The notes under the pieces are model-generated. The model was given only the letters and a program-made list of their open reading frames with translations. It made no database searches and was not told where the DNA came from. The position numbers and the translations under genes were made by a program. This document shows positions 1 to 5,979 of a DNA stretch of 8,841 nt, in pieces. Every line of letters starts with the position of its first letter. Position 1 is the stretch's first letter. Origin of the DNA: BS750m-G4 sp964472195 (GTDB lineage: Bacteria > Bacteroidota > Ignavibacteria > Tepidaquicellales > Tepidaquicellaceae); assembly GCA_964472195.1 (NCBI GenBank), contig CAYYJH010000101.1:1-8841 (forward strand), read 5' to 3'.

Positions 1-32
1 AAAAAGCCCTTGAAAAAATATTCCAAGGGCTT
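1..32 (-). terminator. Intrinsic terminator of the ECF sigma operon
   Basis: A perfect 9-bp inverted repeat pairs positions 4-12 (AAGCCCTTG) with 24-32 (CAAGGGCTT) around an 11-nt loop. Read on the minus strand, the stem is followed at once by a run of T (complement of 1-5), which the window edge cuts off. It lies about 55 nt beyond the stop codon of the last minus-strand gene. On the plus strand no T-run follows the stem, so the orientation is clear. This fits rho-independent termination of the sigma/anti-sigma/Spy-like unit. Confidence 0.85.
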
Positions 33-87
33 CTTATCAAGGAGGTTATATGAGGATCATGAAAGCACTCTTATTGTTCAGATTGAT

Positions 88-828
88 TTATTTTGATCTT
101 GTTTTTCTTTTGCCTTTTTTGTGTTTGTTGTCTCTATTCATCTTCATCTCTTCCCATGTTTTGAACTGCTCATCAGTGAGTATTAACTTAACATCATTCT
201 TAAGATTATCCTTTCTCTCAGTTCTCATTTTCTGACATTCTTCATTAGTATATTTATCCTTGCTATCTTTGAAGTTCTTAACCTCTGTGAAGTGATCGAG
301 AAAAATCTTTTGTAAAGAGGTCTGCTGTTCATCTGTTAGATTAAGTTTATTCTTCATCCTTTCAGAAATTTTCTGAGACATCTCTTCGGGTGATTTATTT
401 TTGTCAAAACCTTTATGGTGTTTTTTATGTCCTTTGTTTTTTCGTTTATCAGGTTTATCCATTTTCTGTTTCTTGTGCTCTTCCATTTTCTGCTTTTGTT
501 CATCAGTGAGATATACACTGATTTCATTTTGCAGTTTTTCTCTCTTTTCTTTTCGTTGTTTTCGGAAGTCTTCTTTTTGATAAGAATTGTTTTCTTCGTG
601 CATTTTTTTCATGTCCTGCGCATGTGTTAACACAATTGGATAGATAGAATTGTATTGAGCGTCACTTAATTCAAGATTCGTTTTCATACGCTCCAATATT
701 TTTTCAGCAATTTCCTCAGGAGTCTTGCTGAATTTTTCTTTGTTTTTTTTCTGAGCAATCGTGAAGTTAAAAGATATTGCTGAGATTAATAGAATTGTTA
801 TGATAAGTTTTAATTTAATCATGATCAT
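88..828 (-). CDS. Secreted Spy/CpxP-like protein with a duplicated LTxxQ domain
   Basis: A 246-residue protein with an N-terminal signal peptide (hydrophobic residues about 5-24, likely cleaved near A25), so probably periplasmic. The mature part is two copies of one helical domain: residues 36-119 and 146-229 align without gaps at an offset of 110, with about 33 of 84 positions identical by my count. Each copy opens with PEE, carries ERMK, has an LS/LTDxxQ motif near its start and LTDEQ near its end, as in the Spy/CpxP/LTxxQ proteins of envelope stress. A Lys/His-rich linker (about 122-140) joins the copies and the tail (about 231-246) is strongly basic. It is the last gene of the ECF sigma unit, 66 bp after the preceding gene. 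ATG at 828 or 822 could be the start; neither has a clear ribosome-binding site. A chaperone or stress-sensing role is inferred from the family; the ligand is unknown. Confidence 0.8.
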   Translation of the reverse strand: MIMIKLKLIITILLISAISFNFTIAQKKNKEKFSKTPEEIAEKILERMKTNLELSDAQYNSIYPIVLTHAQDMKKMHEENNSYQKEDFRKQRKEKREKLQNEISVYLTDEQKQKMEEHKKQKMDKPDKRKNKGHKKHHKGFDKNKSPEEMSQKISERMKNKLNLTDEQQTSLQKIFLDHFTEVKNFKDSKDKYTNEECQKMRTERKDNLKNDVKLILTDEQFKTWEEMKMNRDNKHKKGKRKTRSK

Positions 829-894
829 TTAATTTATTTTAAAAAAATATTTTATTGTATATTTATAAAAATAAAAGCAACATCAGTTGGTCTT

Positions 895-1299
895 CTATTC
901 TGATTTACGTTTCCGCTTTTTCTTATTCTTTCTGAATTTAAATTTTTCCATCTTATCTCGTCTTTTTTGCAGCCTTTCTTTTTGTTTATCTGTTAAGATT
1001 GGTTCTAACTCTACCCGCATTGAATCTAATATCGTAGAAAATTCTTCGAAATATTTATCTGTGATTTCAGAAGTTTTTTCTGCATACTTATCTATTATTG
1101 GATCGATTTGATTAAATTGGTCTTCATCAGGGTCGATTACTCTAAGCATTCTTTTCTTAAAGTGTTCTTTGGATATCCTCTTACCAGTTGGCAAATGACC
1201 GTCTCTTTTATCGCTAATAAAGAAGCTGCTAACTAATGCTCCAAAGATTAATCCAACGAGAAGAATAACTATACCTAAAAAGATTGGTTTCTTTAACAT
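895..1299 (-). CDS. Membrane-anchored Spy/CpxP-like (periplasmic sensor-type) protein
   Basis: A 134-residue protein with a two-lysine N-terminus, one transmembrane segment (about 5-28) and a predicted periplasmic helical domain (about 40-118), ending in a very basic tail (KFRKNKKKRKRKSE). The motif LTDKQKERL (102-110) matches the LTxxQ signature, and residues 60-72 (DQFNQIDPIIDKY) resemble residues 57-69 of the secreted paralogue encoded next. It starts 8 nt after the stop of the anti-sigma gene, so the two are probably translationally coupled. Proteins annotated as periplasmic heavy-metal sensors (CnrX/ZraP-like) often sit beside ECF sigma/anti-sigma pairs, and a role in passing envelope signals to the anti-sigma factor is inferred from that. 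No Cys is present and His is sparse, so metal sensing is not supported by visible ligands. Confidence 0.75.
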   Translation of the reverse strand: MLKKPIFLGIVILLVGLIFGALVSSFFISDKRDGHLPTGKRISKEHFKKRMLRVIDPDEDQFNQIDPIIDKYAEKTSEITDKYFEEFSTILDSMRVELEPILTDKQKERLQKRRDKMEKFKFRKNKKKRKRKSE

Positions 1300-1307
1300 T
1301 TATTTTC

Positions 1308-1730
1308 TTAAAGATTACTTAATAATAAATTTGTAACGTTTTCAGGCGCTAAATAATCAGGTTCAGTAAAAAAATCAAACGGGAGTAAACCTTCGAGTAT
1401 ATACATACCCACGATAAATATTATTACAGCAGCGATTCCGGTAATTGCAATCCTGCTGAATACAAATGAAAAATTTTCAGGATTTAATACTCCGTTAATT
1501 TTTGATTTGTTAATATTGTCTATATTATTAATAACATCGTCAGCAAAATTCGGATATGCCCCAACCATTTTATCTGATTCAATAATATCATAAGTTTTTA
1601 CAATCTCGTTGTATAATTTGGAACAGTTTTCGCAATTATCAAAGTGAACTTTCATATCCTTATCTAATGTTTCCGGTAAGGTCTTTTCAATGCACTCGAT
1701 AATTCTATTTCTAACTTCTTTGCAATCCAT
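1308..1730 (-). CDS. Zinc-finger (ZAS-type) transmembrane anti-sigma factor
   Basis: A 140-residue protein with a cytoplasmic N-terminal zinc-binding anti-sigma domain (about 1-70), one transmembrane segment (about 93-114) and a short extracytoplasmic C-terminus. The motif H29-x3-C33-x2-C36 is the family hallmark, and C3 lies 26 residues before H29, the same spacing as the fourth zinc ligand in Streptomyces RsrA. The domain is expected to hold the adjacent ECF sigma factor inactive at the membrane until a signal is received. The gene follows the sigma gene with 47 bp between them, and that gap contains a second copy of the putative ECF promoter. The extracytoplasmic part is only about 26 residues, so sensing probably depends on a partner; the Spy/CpxP-like proteins encoded downstream are candidates. 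C13 is an additional cysteine. Confidence 0.85.
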   Translation of the reverse strand: MDCKEVRNRIIECIEKTLPETLDKDMKVHFDNCENCSKLYNEIVKTYDIIESDKMVGAYPNFADDVINNIDNINKSKINGVLNPENFSFVFSRIAITGIAAVIIFIVGMYILEGLLPFDFFTEPDYLAPENVTNLLLSNL

Positions 1731-1750
1731 TATATACGGTTTTGTTAATG

Positions 1751-1777
1751 TGACACTTTTTTAAAATAAAACTTGCG
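1751..1777 (-). promoter_or_regulatory. Putative ECF promoter, copy 2, between sigma and anti-sigma genes
   Basis: On the minus strand this reads CGCAAGTT, 13 nt, GTGTCA. It matches the element upstream of the sigma gene at 23 of 27 positions with no gap; the ends are invariant and all four differences fall in the spacer. The two blocks and their spacing fit -35 and -10 elements of an ECF promoter. It begins directly after the sigma gene's stop codon, and its -10-like block ends 20 nt before the anti-sigma start, giving a very short leader. Promoter function is inferred from repetition, position and layout. Confidence 0.6.
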
Positions 1778-2350
1778 TTATAAATTTTCTTTATAATAAT
1801 TGTATAATTTTACCTGAAGATTTTTCTTTGCTCTGAAGAGTAAAGATTCTACCGACGAAATTGATCTGTTCATTATTTCAGATATTTCTTTGTAGTTAAG
1901 ATTTTCGTACTTGTTTAAGATAAAAGCTTTTCTCTGGTTCTTTGGAAGTTCATCGATTGCACCGTAAAGCACACGAGACCTTTCACGGTTTTCCATTTCA
2001 GCATCAGGTAAGGCAGTATTTGATTTAGATGACATCCGCTTATTACCATTACTGTATATTATATCAATATCACTCAAGTGTTTGTGTTTTTTATTATCAC
2101 GTATAAAATTCAATGATTTATTAACGGCAATACGGTAAAGCCAGGTAGTGATTTTTGAATCACCGCGGAATTTCTTAACAGATCGGTAGGCTTCTATAAA
2201 AACTTCCTGTGCAACATCATGGGCATCATCTTCGTTGTGTAAAAAGCCTTTGCATGTATTCAACACAAGACTTTGGTGTTTATCAACCAAAATTCCGAAC
2301 GCATGTCGGTCATCACTCTTTATCTTTTCAACCAATTCTTTATCATTCAT
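1778..2350 (-). CDS. ECF (sigma-24 type) RNA polymerase sigma factor
   Basis: A 190-residue sigma factor of normal ECF length, with region 2 (about 10-85) and region 4 (about 125-180) joined by a linker and no region 3. Region 2 shows the typical DDAHDVAQEVFIEAYRSV (41-58) and the core TTWLYRIAVNKSLNF (68-82). Region 4 has LPKNQRKAF (135-143), then YKEISEIMNRSISSVESLLF (153-172), the helix-turn-helix that reads the -35 element. It would direct RNA polymerase to stress promoters when released from the anti-sigma factor encoded just downstream. The ATG at 2350 lies about 55 nt downstream of a putative ECF promoter (2406-2432), which suggests positive autoregulation. No clear ribosome-binding site is seen. 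The regulon beyond this locus cannot be read from the window. Confidence 0.92.
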   Translation of the reverse strand: MNDKELVEKIKSDDRHAFGILVDKHQSLVLNTCKGFLHNEDDAHDVAQEVFIEAYRSVKKFRGDSKITTWLYRIAVNKSLNFIRDNKKHKHLSDIDIIYSNGNKRMSSKSNTALPDAEMENRERSRVLYGAIDELPKNQRKAFILNKYENLNYKEISEIMNRSISSVESLLFRAKKNLQVKLYNYYKENL

Positions 2351-2405
2351 CTGCAGATGTTTTCATGTAATTCTTTGGAAAAATATCTCTTTCCAATTAT
2401 TTATA

Positions 2406-2432
2406 TGACACTTTTTTATACCATAACTTGCG
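2406..2432 (-). promoter_or_regulatory. Putative ECF promoter, copy 1, upstream of the sigma gene
   Basis: On the minus strand this reads CGCAAGTT, 13 nt, GTGTCA. The 13 bases at one end and 8 at the other are identical to the element at 1751-1777. The A-rich stretch before GTGTCA is also kept. It lies about 55 bp upstream of the sigma gene start in an otherwise gene-free interval, as expected for an autoregulated ECF promoter. The rest of the gap up to the neighbouring stop codon (2433-2511) shows no convincing terminator or other signal. Confidence 0.6.
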
Positions 2433-2511
2433 GGGAAAAAATTAATCTGATTGATTTTTATCTTTCACATGACTGCTCATTGCACTCAGACTAAAAAAAT
2501 ATTTTCCAATA

Positions 2512-3567
2512 TTATTTCCTTTTGGAATTTCCGACTGGACCTCCCATTAAGATTGATATTGGTTTTAGCGGTGGGATGTTTTCAAATATAATTTTTATAG
2601 TTGCGGTTAATGGTACCGAAAGAAGCATGCCTACAATACCCCAAAGCCAACCCCAGAATATTAAAGCAACGAGTATTAGTAAAGCGCTCAAGTTAAGACT
2701 TTCTGACATCATCTTGGGTTCGATTACATTTCCCATTATATTTTGCACAACGATTAATACCACTAAGAGGATTACACTCGTTATTATATTGTCAAACTGA
2801 AGCAATGAAAAAAGTACAGGGAAGAGTGTTGCAATAAATGAACCAATATTAGGTATAAAATTCAATAAGAATGCAAGGAAACCCCAGAAGAGAGGAAACT
2901 CAACACCAAAGAGCCAGAGTATGAAACTAAATAGTGAACCTGTTATCAAACTGACAAGAAATTTTGTCGTAAGATATTTTCTTACTCTTGTATTTATATT
3001 GCTTATTACAGTTGATATCTTTTCAGCATTCTCTTCTGAAAAGGCTTTGAGTATTTTTTCTTTGAGACCACCGCAACCAGCAAGCATAAACATCATGAAA
3101 AGTAAAACCAGGGCGGCGTTGGTAAGAAAATTAATAAATGAATTAGCAATTCCTGTCGCAGCGTTCGAGATTGTAGCAAAAGGGATAACGTCAGTTAACT
3201 TTACATCTTCAATATTAATACCCGAAGATAGAGCAGTAGTCGTCACAAAATTTTCAACGCTCTTTGCCATACTCTGAAATTTAGCTTCATATTTAGGCAG
3301 GGCTTCTGCTACAGAGGCTGCACTCGAATATATTAGAAGAGATATCAGAAATATGACGATTGCAAACGTTAGTACCACAGTTATGAGTGATACAGCAGTT
3401 GGGACTTTTTTCTTTCTTAAAAACCTAACCATCGGATCAAAAATTATCGAAAACAAAACAGCAACGATGAATGGTAATAGAACTGACTGCAACGATAGAA
3501 GTGTTACACCGAGAATGAAGACGACTATAATTGCTAGAAGAATGATGATTATATTTTTTTTATCCAT
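2512..3567 (-). CDS. AI-2E family (PerM/TqsA-like) transporter
   Basis: A 351-residue polytopic membrane protein of normal length for the family. Hydrophobic segments lie at about 5-24, 28-45, 57-80, 142-163, 203-221, 224-251, 260-278 and 293-330. The family signatures are visible: LNFIPNIGSF (235-244) and the C-terminal GNVIEPKMMSESLNLSAL (279-296) followed by the GxxGMLLSVPL segment (310-320). A soluble loop covers about 85-140. Members have been linked to autoinducer-2 export, solute or ion efflux and Na+/H+ antiport, so the substrate here is unknown. It starts with ATG at 3567 and ends in a basic tail (NSKRK). It lies 161 bp upstream of the sigma gene start in the same direction; whether they share a transcript is unclear, since the ECF promoter copy sits between them. 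Confidence 0.88.
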   Translation of the reverse strand: MDKKNIIIILLAIIVVFILGVTLLSLQSVLLPFIVAVLFSIIFDPMVRFLRKKKVPTAVSLITVVLTFAIVIFLISLLIYSSAASVAEALPKYEAKFQSMAKSVENFVTTTALSSGINIEDVKLTDVIPFATISNAATGIANSFINFLTNAALVLLFMMFMLAGCGGLKEKILKAFSEENAEKISTVISNINTRVRKYLTTKFLVSLITGSLFSFILWLFGVEFPLFWGFLAFLLNFIPNIGSFIATLFPVLFSLLQFDNIITSVILLVVLIVVQNIMGNVIEPKMMSESLNLSALLILVALIFWGWLWGIVGMLLSVPLTATIKIIFENIPPLKPISILMGGPVGNSKRK

Positions 3568-3651
3568 GATGTTAGATTTTAATGTATAATTTATTATTCA
3601 AAAGGATAGTAATAACCAAGATTATTAACGAAGGTGAGGGTGTGTTTTGTT

Positions 3652-3686
3652 ATACACTTTAATATAAATTATCATAAACAGTGTAT
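3652..3686. repeat. Gapped inverted repeat downstream of the GIY-YIG gene
   Basis: ATACACT (3652-3658) and AGTGTAT (3680-3686) are perfect reverse complements separated by 21 nt. It lies 3' of the small GIY-YIG gene on the minus strand, but no T-run follows on that strand, so it is not a convincing terminator. It could be a weak hairpin, an operator upstream of the AI-2E gene, or chance in AT-rich DNA. Confidence 0.25.
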
Positions 3687-3714
3687 TGTTATAAAATATA
3701 GATTGACAGAAAAA

Positions 3715-4038
3715 CTATTGCTCTTTTTGATTAAACGGTGGATCATATTTATCAATCCAAATTTTTTCCAGGTCTTCAGCATCTTTATCGTTAGCTGTCA
3801 TGAACCATCTGTATTTTGATGCCTCTCCATTAACAATGACATCAACTTTTGATTTTATTTCCTTTTTTAATTTTCCGTTTTCTGACTTTCCTATATAAAT
3901 GATATTATCCTTATCATCGATTAACATATACAAGCCTGGTTTATTGGGAGCTTTACGAATCTGTTTAGGATAATTAAGTGGATAAGGAGAATCTTTTAAA
4001 ACTTTGATGTTTTTTTTGTCGTTGTAATTGAATCTCAT
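3715..4038 (-). CDS. Stand-alone GIY-YIG domain protein (UvrC N-terminal-like)
   Basis: A 107-residue protein that is essentially one GIY-YIG domain. The first strand motif is G35-L36-Y37 in NKPGLYMLIDDKDN, and the second is Y48-I49-G50 in IIYIGKSEN, with normal spacing. The third motif has the metal-binding Glu in EDLEKIWIDKYDPPFN (E91 by analogy with UvrC), ending with the conserved Asn (N103). Lysines 57-59 follow YIG where UvrC and relatives have a conserved catalytic Arg; no Arg is present at that point. The family cuts DNA (UvrC, homing enzymes, SLX1, UPF0213). Nuclease activity is plausible here but uncertain because of this substitution and the absence of any other DNA-binding domain. 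It stands alone, divergent from the gad operon, with no evident ribosome-binding site before its ATG. Confidence 0.7.
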   Translation of the reverse strand: MRFNYNDKKNIKVLKDSPYPLNYPKQIRKAPNKPGLYMLIDDKDNIIYIGKSENGKLKKEIKSKVDVIVNGEASKYRWFMTANDKDAEDLEKIWIDKYDPPFNQKEQ

Positions 4039-4096
4039 TTTGTTCTGTATGTTTGGGTTAGGTTAGTGTTGACAATATAGAAATTAGATTGTGAAT

Positions 4097-4148
4097 ATTC
4101 AATTAAGTTTTTGAGAATAATGTAAAGATATTTTAAAATTAATTGAAT
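4097..4148. repeat. Inverted repeat (10 bp, extendable to 14 bp with one bulge)
   Basis: ATTCAATTAA (4097-4106) and TTAATTGAAT (4139-4148) are perfect reverse complements. After a single bulged G (4107), TTTT (4108-4111) can pair with AAAA (4135-4138), leaving a loop of 23 nt. It is nearer the GIY-YIG gene than the gad operon. It could form a hairpin in a transcript or bind a dimeric regulator, but the all-A/T inner part makes chance a real possibility. Confidence 0.4.
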
Positions 4149-4304
4149 GAGTGTATCTTAATAAGAAAGTCATTGGTTATTTGATGGGGGTTAGTTATAT
4201 TAAAATTGATAATTCAAATATCTGCTTTAATTTTTTCCTGTTATTTTTTAATTAAGATTTTTATTTAATACTTATTTAATTGTTTTGAAAAGTCTTCATT
4301 TAAT

Positions 4305-4339
4305 ATACAGGTTCTCATTTCAATCATATAGGTTTTCAT
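4305..4339. repeat. Quasi-direct repeats with 21-bp period upstream of the gad operon
   Basis: ATACAGGTTCTCAT (4305-4318) and ATATAGGTTTTCAT (4326-4339) match at 12 of 14 positions, with a 21-bp period, close to two helical turns. A weaker third copy, GAAAAGTCTTCAT, ends at 4299, 19 bp before. They sit about 70-120 bp upstream of the first gene of the lipoprotein-gadC-gadB operon, where activator or repressor sites would be expected. No known regulator motif was recognised. Confidence 0.35.
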
Positions 4340-4407
4340 ATCTTAAATCTTTTAATCCAGCATCCCTAAACGTTAATACAAATATTATCAATTATTAATT
4401 TTTGAAA

Positions 4408-5946
4408 ATGATAATTCTATTAAATAGAGTTTTAGTATTTCAAACAATTATTATTTTAAATTTCTTATTTGGGTGCAAAACATCCAATGTAGACGATAAC
4501 ACTTATTGTTTTCTCACAGCTCCAATATTATACAACAATCCTTATTATGATGTTGTTGCAACGAACACACGTCCATTGCTGTCATTTTTCAATTCAGCAG
4601 GAGGGAGCGGTCAAAGGACATACACAATTCAAATATCAAGTGATTCATCGTTTCAGGACAGTACTATCTTGGAGTATAAAAATATTCCTGAACAGACTCG
4701 ATATATCACAAGCAAAGTTGTTGAAGAAAAAGATGCTCTCGAAGATAATGAAAGATATTACTGGCGTGTCAGAGCAGTGGATGAAGATGGTAATATAAGT
4801 CCATGGGAAGTATCGCGGTTTTATCTTGATACAAGTTCGGATGACTCTTTTATGGATTTAGTGAGAGTACCGGTTAAAGGGGTTGAAGTCTCGAGTGGAG
4901 AAGACTCAAAGAACATTACCGATATATCCGATGTTGGTTTACAAACTTACTGGTCATCAGCACCTCCTGGTGATAGTGTTCAATGGGTGAAATTCGATCT
5001 TGGGCAAACACAAACTATCTCACGTATTTTTATGCTGTCCAATCCTACAAGAAATGAAGGCTGGTTAACAGATTTTATCTGGCAAAGAAGTCTGGATGGA
5101 AATAACTGGCTGGATATTCCAAATTCCGGGATATCAAACAATGATACGTATAGGAACATTATAGATGTAGAACCGCTTGAAGCCCGATTCTTAAGATTAC
5201 TTATAAAGAAGTGGTATGGTTTCTCGCCTCAATTAAATGCTGTTATCTTGTATTCACCTGGAAAACCCTCTGTTCCCGAACCACCCGATGGAGACTACAT
5301 TCTTGTAGTAGGTAATCAAATGAACGGTTATACTTTTACGGAACTCGCTGATTACATAGAAGGTGTGGGATTGGAACTGAAGACACTTACTGTTCCGCAT
5401 TATGAAGTGTCGATGGAAATGATAAACGATCTTGCGAATAAACCTGTTGCAATTGTTTTAAGTGGAAACAATGCTGACTATCAAAATCTTCCTATGTTCG
5501 AATATAACGGTGAGTATGAAATTATTCGCGACTGTGAAATTCCTATTCTTGGAATATGCGCAGGTCATCAACTTTCGGTAATGGCTTACGGTTATACCTA
5601 TGCAAGAAGTATGGGCTGGTCGGATATCACTGCAATTGATTTTGAAGAAGAAAAAACTCCGGATTCTATTCACATTATTAATCATTTGCCAATCTTTGAT
5701 GGAATCCCGGATCCATTCGTTGCTGTTGAGATTCACGGCTGGTCGGTTGCTGTTGCTTCGGAAGTATTACCTCTCGTAGATTATGAAATATTAGCGATGT
5801 CGAGTTATGTGCAGGCTCATAAAAGTAAGAAGAAGATGTTGTATGGGGAACAATTCCACGCAGAAGTAATGGTTCCATATAACCAGGGGCACCCTTATTT
5901 AATCAACTTTCTAAAAATGGCAATTGAAAAGAAAAACACAAAATAA
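4408..5946 (+). CDS. Lipoprotein with Fn3-like, discoidin and class I glutamine amidotransferase domains
   Basis: From ATG 4408 this is 512 residues (a TTG at 4402 would add two). A lipoprotein signal peptide ends in the lipobox LFGC, with C23 as the expected lipidated residue. Next come an Fn3-like module (about 53-141; YYWRVRAVDEDGNISPWE), an F5/8-type C discoidin-like module (about 149-283; YWSSAPPGDSVQWVKFDLG) and a class I glutamine amidotransferase-like domain (about 296-505). That domain keeps a full triad: C384 in GICAGHQ, and H484 and E486 in GEQFHAE; the oxyanion-loop region is LSGNN (351-355). Such domains release ammonia and glutamate from glutamine, usually in the cytosol for a synthase partner; none is encoded here, and relatives hydrolyse gamma-glutamyl bonds. 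It is first in an operon with gadC- and gadB-like genes (33-bp gap), which suggests supply of glutamate outside the membrane. The domain call is firm; the function is inferred. Confidence 0.82.
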   Translation: MIILLNRVLVFQTIIILNFLFGCKTSNVDDNTYCFLTAPILYNNPYYDVVATNTRPLLSFFNSAGGSGQRTYTIQISSDSSFQDSTILEYKNIPEQTRYITSKVVEEKDALEDNERYYWRVRAVDEDGNISPWEVSRFYLDTSSDDSFMDLVRVPVKGVEVSSGEDSKNITDISDVGLQTYWSSAPPGDSVQWVKFDLGQTQTISRIFMLSNPTRNEGWLTDFIWQRSLDGNNWLDIPNSGISNNDTYRNIIDVEPLEARFLRLLIKKWYGFSPQLNAVILYSPGKPSVPEPPDGDYILVVGNQMNGYTFTELADYIEGVGLELKTLTVPHYEVSMEMINDLANKPVAIVLSGNNADYQNLPMFEYNGEYEIIRDCEIPILGICAGHQLSVMAYGYTYARSMGWSDITAIDFEEEKTPDSIHIINHLPIFDGIPDPFVAVEIHGWSVAVASEVLPLVDYEILAMSSYVQAHKSKKKMLYGEQFHAEVMVPYNQGHPYLINFLKMAIEKKNTK

Positions 5947-5967
5947 TTTCATAATAATTTCAAATTC

Positions 5968-5974
5968 AAAGGAG
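5968..5974 (+). promoter_or_regulatory. Strong ribosome-binding site of the gadC-like gene
   Basis: AAAGGAG lies 5 nt before the ATG at 5980. Most genes in this window have no visible Shine-Dalgarno sequence, so this strong site fixes the start and suggests that the antiporter is efficiently translated from the operon message. Confidence 0.75.
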
Positions 5975-5979
5975 AAAGT

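Larger units (their letters stand above)
4039..4407. promoter_or_regulatory. Divergent intergenic region between the GIY-YIG gene and the gad operon
   Basis: About 370 bp of very AT-rich DNA with no credible coding frame. It must hold the promoters for the leftward GIY-YIG gene and the rightward lipoprotein-gadC-gadB operon, but I cannot assign -35/-10 pairs with confidence. Two structures stand out: a long inverted repeat at 4097-4148 and quasi-direct repeats at 4305-4339 with a possible third copy near 4287-4299. A TTGACA at about 4068-4073 has no good -10 partner. No riboswitch-like or tRNA-like fold was recognised. Confidence 0.6.

Noticed and set aside
50..235. 61-residue plus-strand frame with a nearby Shine-Dalgarno-like sequence
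   Set aside because: It lies mostly antisense to the 3' end of a solid gene, its Phe/Leu-rich composition is what the reverse of Lys/Glu codons gives, and the first ATG is only 3 nt from the SD-like site. Kept only as a low-interest finding.
415..1111. Plus-strand frames of about 71-74 residues rich in Phe, Leu and Ser
   Set aside because: They are the reverse of AAA/GAA-rich codons in the two Spy-like genes; no ribosome-binding site and no recognisable domain.
2273..2494. 73-residue plus-strand frame over the sigma gene start and its promoter
   Set aside because: It overlaps the sigma gene and the conserved promoter element, has no ribosome-binding site and shows no domain.
2433..2511. Possible terminator after the AI-2E gene
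   Set aside because: No stem of useful length followed by a T-run could be drawn on the minus strand.
2522..3589. Three plus-strand frames of 78-118 residues opposite the AI-2E gene
   Set aside because: The minus-strand protein has clear family motifs along its length; these are its shadows.
4068..4100. TTGACA followed by AT-rich DNA as a housekeeping promoter
   Set aside because: No acceptable -10 hexamer lies at 16-18 nt spacing, and the organism probably uses a Bacteroidota-type promoter consensus.
5458..5878. Two minus-strand frames opposite the amidotransferase domain
   Set aside because: The plus-strand frame contains the catalytic motifs; the antisense frames show no domain and no start signal.
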